A stretch of 64,000 nt of DNA. Source: Floccularia luteovirens (taxonomy: Eukaryota > Basidiomycota > Agaricomycetes > Agaricales > Squamanitaceae). A program made the translations under genes and the position numbers. The DNA is taken from NCBI GenBank assembly GCA_009739215.1, contig VSJF01000007.1, positions 620,001-684,000 of the forward strand. The letters run 5' to 3'. Each line of letters begins with the position of its first letter. Positions within the stretch are counted from its first letter, which is position 1. The notes beneath the pieces are model-generated. The model searched no databases. It saw only the letters and a program-made list of their open reading frames with translations, and had not been told where the DNA came from. Of the stretch, positions 40,839 to 51,629 are shown in pieces.

Positions 40839-41697
40839 ATCATAACCTCATTGGTGTGTTCGTTCAAGTATTAACATGAGCCATACTGAAGCTTTCCCTT
40901 TTTCTCCAGGTTCCTTGATATCTCAACCATTATTCCTTATTTATTCGGACTTCCCCTAAATTTCAAGACGTATCCATTCACATTCTTCTGTCAACATTTA
41001 TCTATTCTATTTCCCTTTCGAATCTCAATGTCCGATCTCCTGATCAAGTTCATCCTAATCTTGACCCACATTTATAACCTATTTCTTGTCACCACCGCAA
41101 TACAGGAACTACAAACGCCGCTCCGAGCAATAAAATTAACCGTCTGTCGATTTGTTTTAGATGAATCCGGATAACAAAAAAAACGAAGAAACGAACAAGA
41201 AAGCAAATCCCTAGAAACTGTCTTACAGAATCGGGATTATCATTCAAACATTGTCGAAATTGAAAAGCACTTCCCTTGCTGCGGTTATTCACCGCCGGGA
41301 AGGAGTAAAAAAATCTAACAAATAGGAGCTTGGAGTGGTGTGAGAACTTGTGATTTCAGGATTGTCATGTGGTGATTGCGCATATTCCTTTTCATCTTTA
41401 CTCTTTTGCTTCTGGATTTGTATTTACTTTATCTTCCAAATAAATTTATCATTTAATCAAATCAGCTTGTTGAGGGCTTATAATTAATCAAGGGGGGTTT
41501 AGTATGTTGTTATAGTAGCAACGAAACATACCGTATACGGCTAAATGCGGTGGCTTATTACAAACGCTTTCGACAAAATCATTTGTCTTCATCACCTGTC
41601 AGAGCTACACACTACACACATTAATCAGATCCCATGAACAGCACCCAAATATCAATCTATCAGATAGAGATATAACAATCTTTCTTTCATTCCCCTC
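40839..41697. other. Intergenic region
   Basis: About 860 bases between two plus-strand genes, AT-rich with pyrimidine tracts (ctttccctttttctcc near 40895). Should hold the promoter of the BSD2-like gene. No gene seen. Confidence 0.55.
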
Positions 41698-43110
41698 ATG
41701 TCTCCACGCTATGCCCCTATCACTGGCTCATGGTCCACACAAGCTGCCGAACGGGAGATGGAGGATGCGTTCAAGTCTGACAATGAAGAGGACGACGAAC
41801 AAGCACATGAGTCCACCCCTCTAAACGGTAAAACCCAGAGCTCAGAGTCTCCATCACGAGAGGAAGAGACCAGCCACATTCCAGGCGCATATGACTTTGA
41901 GCGCGAATACGATTACCCACCACCTGGCTCACCTCCCCGACCATCCTCTCGAGCACTTCCCAATGATTTTGGCAATTCGAATGGTACAATACCGAATTCA
42001 CCAATCCGCGTGAACAAGCCCAGTCCCTCGTTGTTCCGCAGAGCTGTTGGTGCCTTGCTTCCTACCCATTATGTGGCAGTGCCGACAGAAGCACCAGTCC
42101 TGCCAAGGACTGTAGGAGGGGGCATTGAGAACGATGGTGTGTTTGCCAACGTCACTGCTAAGCCTCAAGCAGCTCGAGTGTTCCGCACTGAAGATGGAGA
42201 GACCCACATGGTCCCTGAAGAAACTCAGAAGGAGACACCGCCTGTAAATCGTTCTTTTATCTTATGGATGGAGTGGAAGTACTCATGGGAATTCTGATCT
42301 TTTCAGTCGTATGTCGAGGCTCAAGCTGATGCTGTGCCCCCATACTGGGAAACTACCGTCCATGCTCCAGCAGAATTGGAACCTGGCGCAGACATGATCA
42401 TTGATGACCTGCCCACAGGATCATTCTTGGTCTTCTGCTTAAACACATTCGTTTCATTTTTCTTTCAATTCGTTGGCTTCTTTCTCACCTACCTCCTACA
42501 TACATCTCATGCTGCAAAATATGGTTCTCGTGCCGGTCTGGGACTTACTCTAATCCAATACGGATTGTACTCACGTACCGGGTCGATATATAATGATGAC
42601 AACACAAATAACACGGACACAACAGAGGGAGAAACCTGGTCAACAAGGATGTGGAATGGAGCAGATCAAAATATGACAGCACCCTCCCCAGCTGACCAGG
42701 ATACTAATTTGGCTCTTCTAGAGGTATCTTCAAGAGATTGGTTGGCGTTTTTGTTCATGACACTTGGTATGCCAGTTTTCTGTATTGCTCTTATACTAGA
42801 CTCAAAAATATCAGGCTGGTTCCTTTTGCTATCCTCCATCATGGGCTTCTGGCGAATTAAAAGATGGGAGAAATCTATTCGAGCTCCGGTACCTCACACC
42901 AGAGAGGATTATGAGAGGGATGCCGCAGTCCGACACAATCTCGCCGCAATGCTTGGTCTACCGCCTACAGAAGATGTTGAACAACGTCCACGGATTCTTC
43001 GTGTCAGGGCAGAAGATGGAGGAGTAACTGTTGTCGGCCATGCTGGAACCGAAGAGCCAAGTTCCGATGAAGCATTCAGACAAAGTCTTAGAAGAGCAGG
43101 ATTAATATAA
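41698..43110 (+). CDS. BSD2/NDFIP-type membrane adaptor of Rsp5/Nedd4 ubiquitin ligase
   Basis: Two exons (41698-42243 and 42307-43110). The cytosolic N-terminal half is acidic and Pro/Ser-rich, with YDYPPPGSPP and, after the intron, VPPYWETTVH carrying a PPxY motif that binds WW domains. Then come the three hydrophobic segments of the family: GSFLVFCLNTFVSFFFQF, the region around AGLGLTLIQYGLY, and WLAFLFMTLGMPVFCIALIL with GWFLLLSSIMGFWRIKRWE. In yeast, Bsd2 recruits Rsp5 to Golgi and vacuole-bound membrane proteins, including metal transporters. Here the length and order match. The long acidic loop with NNTDTTEGETW lies between spans 2 and 3. Confidence 0.85.
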
Positions 43111-43269
43111 AAGTGGAATTTCAATTGGCTTCGTTAGCGTGCTTTGAATTAACGCTCTTTGTGCTAGTTGATATTATTGTATAATTATTACAGTGTTTGT
43201 CCTTTCCTTCTTCATTCCTCGCCAAAATGTCATTTAATTTATCGCCCATCTAAGAAAAAGTGCAACAAT

Positions 43270-44819
43270 TCACTTTTTTCCATTCTCAAAACCTATCAAT
43301 GACCAAATTGATACACGATTATCTTTTGATCCTCCAACAAGCCACCTGGACCGTTGAATTTTCTCTTCTTCATCCATCTCGTCATCGTCAAACTCATGAC
43401 CTGACTGATTTCCATCCGGATTCCATGACTTCGCGAATTCTATAGCTTGACAGCTTGATTTGTGGTATTTAAGAGTGCCAAGAGATTTAAAAGTTCTTGT
43501 TGAGTAAAGGCGAATTCTGTACCATGATCAATATGGAAGCCATCGAAATCATATAATTGACTTACTTTCCGTCCCATCCCCCAATTGCACATATTTTGCC
43601 ATCGTCACGTATTGTGATACACGCGTTTTCCTGCATGTTTAGTTCGAAACACGTTGCTGATAGACATTTCGGGACCGCACTCAGTCTGTTTTTTTATAAC
43701 CAAATGTAAATGATCAATCTAGGAAATGCTTACGGATAGTAGATATTTGCCAATCAGGTTATCAACTGATATTGTCAATGCCATGGTATTATCCTGTGCC
43801 ACCCTCATGGCCATAACTTTCCGAATCTCTTAACTGCGACCATGAAGGGAAAAGATGACAACGCACTACTCTCTACATGAAGCTTGACATTCCATAACAC
43901 TTCCCAGTTAGCACCTTCGACAGAGGTTGGTCCAAGTCCGGTGTACCGGCGCAACGTGACACTTCCGTTCTCGTAGGCACACAACAGTCTAAGTTCATCA
44001 ATAGTTTCTGATGTGGAAGATGGACCAGATTTATGCCGGGGATATTTGAAAAGATGTATGGACATGATGATACCTGTATAACATAGCCAAGTACTTAAAA
44101 CCAAACCACTGCTTGAATAAATTAAGTGAATGACCTGCTGCATTTCTTCCTTCAGGAGCTGACGAAAAGATTGACCGTTTTATTTCCAGTCCAACTGATG
44201 CATGCAACCGTTCCTGGGAAGGTAATATCCATATATCTGCCTGTGTGAGAGAATCTTGGGAGTTGTCGAAATAAGGTGTTTAAATATATACCACAGAAGA
44301 ATCAATCAGATTTGGCAGGGCTATAAGTGCGGTATCGTTCACCGAGTCCGGCATGAACTCTCCCAGAGGCGATGCACGCAAGAGTGAGAACCGGCAGAAA
44401 TTGAGAGCATTGACATCCATTGAAGCACATAGTTTCGGTGTCGGCAGATCTGAGATAGTTGCATAGCTTCCCAGTCTGATAGATGGTGGGAGCTCTTCGA
44501 TGCGGGTCCAAAAATGTATTTTGTTGTCTCTACCGTGTCTGCTCCGAAAATGATGATAAGCTATCGCAAAAAGTGCCCTTGTTTCGGTATTCACCCACGT
44601 TATAATTTGTGCATTCCATTCTTCCACCCCAAGCAAGCCGTCTGTATGCGCATTCCATATTGCGATTGCACGTAATGATCGGGTGGAGGTAACAACAATG
44701 CGCCCAGAAGAGTCTCCAGAGTATAGTCGCTCGTTATCGCTGGAAAATGCAAGAACGTTAACAGGGGAAACGTGAGACCGGAGTATATGAGATGGGATTG
44801 GAGGTGGAGGAAGGGTCAT
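43270..44819 (-). CDS. ASA1: ASTRA-associated protein 1 (WD40), one apparent frame break
   Basis: Starts MTLPPPPIPSHILRSHVSPV at 44819, followed by WD-repeat signatures (VNVLAFSSDNERLYSGDSSG, THGRDNKIHFWTRIEEL, ADIWILPSQERLHASV, LLCAYENGSVTLRRYTG). The end is CAIGGWDGKIRLYSTRTFKS then RSRWLVGGSKDNRVSIWSL. The order and the PPPP-SHILRSH start fit fungal Asa1, a WD40 partner of the ASTRA complex (Tra1, Tel2, Tti1), which helps assemble chromatin-remodelling and PIK-type kinases. One extra A in the plus-strand tttt at 43626-43629 breaks the frame between KHAG and NACITIRDDGKICAIGGWDG; a long intron could also skip the lost segment, but the GNACITIRDDG reading is typical of the family. Seven or so exons. 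Confidence 0.85.
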
Positions 44820-45000
44820 CTGCACACAAAATCTCTCAAAGAAATAAAATAATTAATTATGATTTATCAATGACTTGCAGTGGGTAAATATAGCCAAATA
44901 AAAGTCTGCTACGACATCCGCGACGTGTCCGAATTGAATCACCGTACTATTAGACGCGACTTTTAGCAAAAGAACTGGTAGTACCCCCAGAACAACCGTA
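44820..45000. promoter_or_regulatory. Bidirectional promoter of ASA1 and SPC3
   Basis: About 180 bases between the divergent ATGs at 44819 and 45001. AT-rich; no named site seen. Confidence 0.5.
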
Positions 45001-45764
45001 ATGCACAGTGCTCTCACACGAATCAACAATGTCTCTGCGTTCTTATCTTCCTGCATGATGGCTCTCCTGGCAGCAATAGCCCTTTCAAGTTTCGTCTTCA
45101 CAGCCGATCCAAAGGGAGACCTTGCCATCGCGTCAGTGAAAGTGTAAGTATATTGCCATAACTATGAGAAATACCTTTTTTATAAACTAGTTTCCCAGAT
45201 ATCCGGCGAATGCGAAACGTTATTCAAGCCAAAAGCAAGAACTTGCATTTGTAAATTTCAACATAACCGCTGGTAATTAAAGTTCATTGGACTACCCCTT
45301 CCTCAATTCTCAGTCACCCTTCACCAGACCTTACACCCCTATTCCATTGGAATACCAAACAGTTATTCCTTTATCTAGAAGCCGACTACACCAATACCCA
45401 AGGAGTAAGAATTGGATCTTCAGTCATATAAATTTGAAACTGACTTGAATGCACTTCAGACAAAAAACCAAGTTGTGCTATGGGACCGTATTGTACGCCG
45501 GAAAGAAGATGCGCATATCAATGTTGTAGGCAAGAACAAGTACACCTTCCGCGAAGTCTCAAAGAAATTCAAGTCAGTTAGCTGTGGCTTTCTCTCCGCA
45601 CGCTCTAACCTCTATCTCTTGTCTGGTTATACAGGAACGTAGAACCAGCGCATTACTCCCTGAAGTATAATATAATGCCTTACGTTGGGGTGCTGACGTA
45701 TGGTGAAGCCGCAAGAACTACAGAGCCTGTTGAATTCCCTCCAGTACAACCCCGTGTATCATAG
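45001..45764 (+). CDS. SPC3: Signal peptidase complex subunit 3 (SPC22/23 family)
   Basis: Five exons (45001-45143, 45199-45272, 45328-45404, 45460-45572, 45635-45764) give 178 residues, the usual size. The N-terminus is MHSALTRINNVSAFLSSCMM followed by a membrane anchor (ALLAAIALSSFVF). The lumenal domain has ELAFVNFNITADLTPLFHWN, QLFLYLEADYTNTQGTKNQV, VLWDRIVRRKEDAHINVVGKN and KYTFREVSKKFKNVEP, ending QPRVS. These are the conserved blocks of Spc3. The subunit is needed for the signal peptidase complex in the ER, which cuts signal peptides from secreted proteins. The start at 45001 is supported by the family N-terminal anchor. The antisense open frame over exon 1 is a shadow. Confidence 0.94.
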
Positions 45765-45900
45765 TAGGAAGTGCAGCTGAATCTCTTGCACTTAATAATA
45801 ACCTCAAAGTTACAATTCTTCATCATAATAAAAATTCCTGGAACAAGGCTACTGATACATTGGAAATATGAACCGTACATTCCTGAACGCAACCTATTTT

Positions 45901-47341
45901 CTATATGGTTTGCTGAATTCAGCGCTGATGACTCCTTCGATCTCGGTTTTCATGTAAGCAAGCATATCCTCCTTTGTCCACAACGGCTTCCAACCAATGG
46001 CTCTAGATCGATTTCCCCTACAACGAGAATTAGAACCAAGATAAACAGACCCCTGCGTTGACAAGATATCAGTCTCTTAACCGTACTGAATACGTTCATA
46101 CATACACCCAAATACTTGTCGATCTCTTCCTTTGTGAACGTAGTAGGTTCAGGGTCTTTGCTTTTTCTGAGTTGTACAAGGGCCTCGCCGATAGCTTTGC
46201 CAACCTCATACAAGCTATGCTCTCCATTTTCACCGAAATAGAACCCCTCTCGTCCATGTCCGACAGCGCTAGGATTCTTTTTGATGGCGTCGAACAAAAC
46301 AACATACAGTGAAGCGACTGTACAAATCACGTTTTTAAAAAAGAGTAGAAATTGGCGAAGGTAAACCACATACTATCATAAATATGAACGTTAGGCCATA
46401 AATTCTTGCCTTCTCCGACCATACCAGCTTGACCCCTATCCAAGGAAGCTTTGATAAGTTGAGGAATTTGGATAGAGAATGGGTTTTGGATTCCAGAAAC
46501 TGTTAATGGAGTAGAAGCTATGCCCCATATAGTGGAAGGTACTATAATGTGCGTTTTGACATAACCTATCTCAGCAGGAAAGACATCAGTATACTGCAGA
46601 TTCAGTATACAAACTACTGTCAACGAACTTTCTTTGTCTGCGCCCAGAACCTCAAGGTCAACATTTCGATGGAATTGCGTCGGTGCAAGGGTCTCTATTT
46701 GATCTGGATCTAGGTCATTGTAGATTGTTTCGTATGCATACATTCCGGCAGCGTTATCCGTCAAGACGCCTAGTTAAATGTAAGACAGAAGATCTATGTT
46801 ATGATCTCTATAAACATCCCACCTGTACCAGACTGAAGAATAGTCAGATTATCTACTTTTATACTGAGATATTGGATAATACTCACCGTATGAATGAGGG
46901 TTGGTACCTGTCCGGTTTTTTCATGTCTCTTCTTGAGACCTCGTAGTATTGCTTTGGCTGCATCAAGGTCATCCACATCTGCCTATAAGTAAAAATATCT
47001 TTCAGTCCAGCTCCAAACTCCTGAACCCCATTCATATTGCGTACCATTGTAACGACAGTGTCTGAGCCCGCTGCCAGTTCCTCGAGTAAGGCAAGATCAG
47101 AGTGTGATCCCACCACTGCGTTCACTCCAAACCTGGTTTTGAGTTTCTTCGCTTTTTCTTCTGAGCGAACAAGCCCAGTTATGTTGAACGAGGCAGAATC
47201 TGGGTGTCTGAGAAAGTTTTCGAGCACCGTACCACCAAGGTAACCTGTAATAACGTATAGATGAGCTATGACACATGGATAGACCACGCCAGAGTCATTA
47301 CCAGTGATCCCGGTCATAAAAATGTTCGTTTTGGAAGACAT
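45901..47341 (-). CDS. NAD(P)-binding Rossmann protein (NmrA/epimerase-like), copy 1
   Basis: Begins MSSKTNIFMTGITGYLGGTV at 47341, with the glycine-rich nucleotide loop TGITGYLGG split by an intron, then ITGLVRSEEKAKKLK, ADVDDLDAAKAILRGLKKRH, TLIHTSGTGVLTDNAAGMYA, IIVPSTIWGIA and IPQLIKASLDRGQAGMVGEG with LWPNVHIYD. It ends with TKEDMLAYMKTEIEG and a short tail FSKPYRK. This is the extended-type short-chain dehydrogenase fold found in epimerases and NmrA-like regulators. The catalytic Tyr-x-x-x-Lys pattern is not obvious, so catalysis is not asserted. All junctions keep phase. A paralogue lies 2.2 kb further on at 49536-50915, in the same orientation. Confidence 0.85.
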
Positions 47342-47991
47342 GACCAACAGTGATAGAGAAAATTAGAGAGGGTATGAATCGATGCAATGGATGTATGTGG
47401 GTCTGGGTGTCTCATTCTTGCAAATTTGTTAATTATGAAGGGAATACATGGACCAGAGAACATCCTAGAATGCGACTTACTCAGCCTACACCTCTGTAGC
47501 ATTTGTCATCACGTCTTCTCATGCCAGGAAGTTTTGTTCTTGTTCTTTGAATCTAAGAAAAGCAACCAATTATGATTTCCGGAGAGATAAAATACGCGCA
47601 GTAACGGGAACGTCATATTCACGTCAGTAGGAGTCATTGCTTTATATGAATTTCGAAAGCTTGCCAACTCTACAAAGTTTATCATTTGCAAATCAGTGCT
47701 CAAGCGCTCAGCGCTCAGCTGTCATGTTTATCTAAAAGCTATAAAGTGACAATCAATCGATTCAAAACAAGTATCGGGTTCGGTCAAGAAATAATTATGT
47801 ACTGTACCCCTACAAGGGGAAAAAGGACAACATACATAGGACAATCGCTATGAAATAGGTCAGGGTATATATAATCGTAGCCAGCGAGCCTATAGAGCCA
47901 GCTTTATGGTAGAAACAGAAGGTATATGGTCGGTGTTGAATGATGTAGCGCGTAGAGTGGATTCACCCAAGCCTGCCTGGACGTGCATAAT
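47342..47991. other. Intergenic region
   Basis: About 650 bases between copy 1 and the SH3 gene, both minus strand. No supported gene. Confidence 0.55.
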
Positions 47992-48916
47992 TCAGAAGTT
48001 CGACCACGAGACAAGGTCGTTCCTCGAAGAATATCCCGTTTCCATCTGAACTGTGATACCCAAACTGGAGCTTCGCATAGGCCTCTCCGCCTTCAAACCG
48101 ATAGCAGGTCTCGTGAAACACCAGGCTGGGATAACACCGATCTCAATGTTATTTTCGGGAGTGCCCGGTTTGAAAAGGGATTTAGCAGTAGTTAAAAACG
48201 CAGAGTTCTCTCTTCCGACTACACACCATCCATCGTCGAAGGTCTGAACCACGGTCAATTGTTCACCCACACGAATTACCAGCTCATCAGGGAGGACGGG
48301 GTTGAAAATTTGACGTATTTTACGGGTGATTCCAGTTGTTTGATTGGTTTCTATAGAAGAACCGGACATGACGGAGAAACGCCTCTGGCTGGTCATTGAC
48401 AATCGGAAAATGGAGGAACGTTCGCCTGCACGGTCTCCAGAAAAAGATGAACGTGGAGATCCGCCTGAGAGTGCAAAGGAAAAGGGTTTTGGGGACTCCA
48501 TATTCTCTTTTGTCAAACCCGGGCGTAGATGGACTTTTTCGGGCACGCTGAGATAAGAAAATGGGTCTTCATCCTCGAACAACTTGCCGTGTGAGCTGAG
48601 GGGGTGTATATTAGCATATATATAACCAAAGCAGTCTCCTACATATAACTTACGTGATGGATGAGGTTATTTCATGATGGGGTGGTTGAGCCATAATTTC
48701 GTGAGAGAGACCACGGGCATGGACTCGGAGGAAAGAATCCTCATTTTGCGCTGGTTTCGCCGTCTGACTACGTTTGCGGTATAAATGAATTCCAAGCCAT
48801 GTAAACAACCCAATAACAATAATCCCGACTAGCACGAAGCCAGCAATATACACTGGGGTGGGTAAATTCGAAGATGAGCTATCGGGCGACTGAGAGGCAC
48901 TGGCTAAAACAGGCAT
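47992..48916 (-). CDS. Single-span membrane protein with SH3 domain
   Basis: Two exons. The N-terminus is a short Ser/Pro-rich extracellular-like segment, then one hydrophobic span (VYIAGFVLVGIIVIGLFTWLG) followed by a basic stop-transfer stretch (HLYRKRSQ). After a Ser-rich linker (FSFALSGGSPRSSFSGD), the C-terminal part shows SH3 features: PDELVIRVGEQLTVVQ, the hallmark FDDGWCVVGRENS and GVIPAWCF. SH3 domains bind Pro-rich peptides. The layout (short outside, one membrane span, cytosolic SH3) recalls membrane sensors, but no ligand is suggested by the sequence. The frame joins across an intron that starts gtaagt (HEITSSIT to SHGKLFEDEDPF). Confidence 0.8.
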
Positions 48917-49535
48917 TTTTAGGAATTTTTGGTTGAAGGAATGACAGTGATGTAAAAAGAGTGACTATTGCTCCGATGGGTGTTTCTTATCTTTACCACT
49001 CCTCGTACTGGATCGAGGGAAGTTGGTATAGAACAACCCGTGCGGGTTCTGGTGATGATAAAGGTGAGGAAGTAAGGTTCGTTTACCCCAACAGCCTAGC
49101 ACCACTAGATTTTTTTCGGATGGGGATCGGAAGAAGAAGCTCTGAAGAAAGTTGGAGTTGGTCCATGCATACCCTGATGAAGACGTGTTGTAACCGAAGT
49201 TTGATTGGATCTATCAGCGACGAATCAATATCTCCATCCTTAACGACAGATCGCGTCGTATGCGCGTCGTTAAGGCTAACAGCGACACCACCTGGTACTA
49301 AAACTTTGAAGTAGCACTATAAGAGAACTAGATAGCATTATTTCTGCTATAAATATTGGAAACACAGCTAGTTCGCACCTCCTAAACTTAAACTTTTCAT
49401 GAATGTTCTTTGTAAATAATTAGGTTATGTGGTATAAATTGGTGAATAGTAGTGAGTGTCACAGTCACAGTCATAGCCTAACTCATAGATAACAAATATT
49501 TTTATTCGCTGTCTCATGTTATAACAATTGTTACA
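48917..49535. other. Intergenic region
   Basis: About 620 bases between the SH3 gene start and the stop of copy 2. A 117-codon open frame on the plus strand (48961-49314) looks like chance and is not called. Confidence 0.5.
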
Positions 49536-50915
49536 TTAAATAGCAGCTTTGACTTCTTGTTTTATACTTGCTAGCATATCCTTCGTACTTTTCTTTGGTT
49601 TCCAACCGACTGCTCTTGACCTCTCTGCTCGACATCGTGAATTTGTACCCGTCATATTAGCTCCGTCCGGGAAGTACTTCTTCAGCTCTTCCTCTGTTAG
49701 TGTTTTAGGTGTGGGGTCATCCGTTCTGTGAAACTCGACCATTAAATGTCCAATTGTTTCAGCAATTTCATACAGCGTGTGTTCCCCGTTCTCAGCAAAG
49801 TAGAAACCTGATGAACCGTGTGTAAAGGCGGAAGCATGTGTTCGAACATGTTCCGGGTGATGACCCAAGACAAGATCAAATAACAAAATATAGAGGTCCA
49901 CAACTGTCATCAGCGATCAGTGATACTTCAAAAAAAAGAACTCGTGGGGGCTTGTCTCACGTTCTGCAATATGAACGTTTGGCCAAATATTCTTTCCCTG
50001 ACCCACCATTGCCGCATGATTGCGATCAATGCTAATCCTTACTAATCGGGGGATCTGTTGTGAATGGTTGTTCTGTATCCCAGCATCAACCAAAGCTCCC
50101 CTTGCAATTCCATAAACAGTTCCTGGTGCGATGATGTAAGATTTGACGTAGCCTTTCATAAAATGATTCATTGCCACATATCAACGGGAAGAGAGAACAA
50201 ACCTTCTTTATCTGCCCGAGTAATTGCCACGTCGACAAGCCGATGTGGTTGACTATCGGGAAGCATCTCTAGTTTTGCTGTATCCAGATCCGAATATATG
50301 ACATCACTCGGGTACATCCCCCTCGCATCATCTATAAGCACTCCTGGAACCAAGAATTCTCGCATTTTAGAAGGAGTGAGCATAATAAGGTTGTATTTCA
50401 TTACCGGTGCCTGACTAGATATGCTTTAGGGAGTTGAAACGAACTGTTTTAATAATCACTTACTGTGTGTATCAATGAAGGAGTCTTGCCAGTCTTTGAA
50501 TGCCGTTCTTTCAACCCTTGGAGAATCGCGTTGGTTGCATCGAGATCATCTGCATCAACCTGAAGTGGGCTCGAAATATAGCCACAAAAAGAAAGCAAGT
50601 AGCAGTATAACATACACATGCGAACACCAAATCAGCGTCACTCGCTAATTGTTTTAGCAAATCCAAGTCGGAATATGATCCGACCACGGCATGTATTCCC
50701 ATTGTCCTGAACTGAGTAGCTTTGGATATCGCTCGAACAAGTACAGTGGTCCGGAAAGTGTCTGATAACCTATGAGACAGTAGATGTGTGAGAACGCTCC
50801 CACCAATGTATCCTTAGCATTGGTCAGTTTGGGAGTATGATATGAGTAGAATGTGGGCCATACCGGTTGCTCCTGTAAGAAGAATATGAGTGGTAATTGG
50901 CGGGTGCCGATGCAT
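49536..50915 (-). CDS. NAD(P)-binding Rossmann protein (NmrA/epimerase-like), copy 2
   Basis: Starts MHRHPPITTHILLTGATGYI at 50915 with the loop TGATGYIGG. It shares the same blocks in the same order as copy 1: AVVGSYSDLDLLKQLASDAD, VDADDLDATNAILQGLKERH, SLIHTSGTGVLIDDARGMYP, YIIAPGTVYGIARGALVDAG, AAMVGQGKNIWPNVHIAE and SRAVGWKPKKSTKDMLASIK. It ends KAAI. Both copies have introns at equivalent places in the GTG and TH blocks, so they arose by duplication, separated now by the SH3 gene. Copy 2 has an insertion near HHPEHVRTHASAFTHGSSG and lacks one intron near its C-terminus. Its frame is intact. Confidence 0.85.
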
Positions 50916-51629
50916 ATTTTACGGGGCAAGTGCGAGAATGGGAGTTAGAGGGAAGGAGAGGGAAGGAGAGATATAAATAGCAAAGGTCAGGATGATCGGG
51001 AGAAAACAAGATCGTTATTTATGCATTACTGTACATATGCGTACAGACAAGCGCGCAGGCTTCGAATCACTCCAAGAACTCCAATAGGGGAGAACTCATA
51101 TGGGCACCAACATCGATTGGGGGAAATCTGGTGAAAATTATATGTACCGATATTTGATGGAATGAAGAGCAGCTTTGATACTCCAGTGTACATAAGTACT
51201 TATATTCTATGCGATGGTTGCCGTTGATTCTATACTTGTCATTCGGAGCGCTCAGCTGGTAGTGGAGAACGGAGGGGCCGAGTGGTAAAATTAATTCTTT
51301 TACATAAAGCTGCGTCTAAGCGTGACCACATGGTTACGACTTGAAGCTATCCAGTCACAGGTTTTGATCCCACCAACACCGACATCAACGACGCCAAAAC
51401 ATTCCACTTGGCGTGCAGAACGTTGGATGACAGATTAACAAAATCTTCTCTTGAACTTTCCCCCAACCTCCTCTCATTCCTCATCCTTTAGTTGGTTCCT
51501 TTTGCCTCTACGTACGAGAGCTTCTAGGAATCGATTTTGCCTCTCATTTTGCACATTTTTCACACTCCTTTGTTCAAGGCCCTTCTTTGCCTCTTTTATC
51601 CTCTTTCTTACTTCTTATCGTAGTCTGCG
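50916..51629. promoter_or_regulatory. Divergent intergenic region
   Basis: About 710 bases between divergent starts. A short GA-rich duplication (agggaaggag twice) sits near 50950, and a long pyrimidine-rich tract runs up to the next ATG. No gene. Confidence 0.5.

Noticed and set aside
44853..45128. 91-codon minus-strand frame starting MARSPFGSAVKTKLERA
   Set aside because: It is antisense to exon 1 of SPC3, which is supported by the family N-terminal anchor and by in-phase splicing.
48961..49314. 117-codon plus-strand frame
   Set aside because: Lies in the 5' flank of the SH3 gene; polar, no domain, no sign of splicing.
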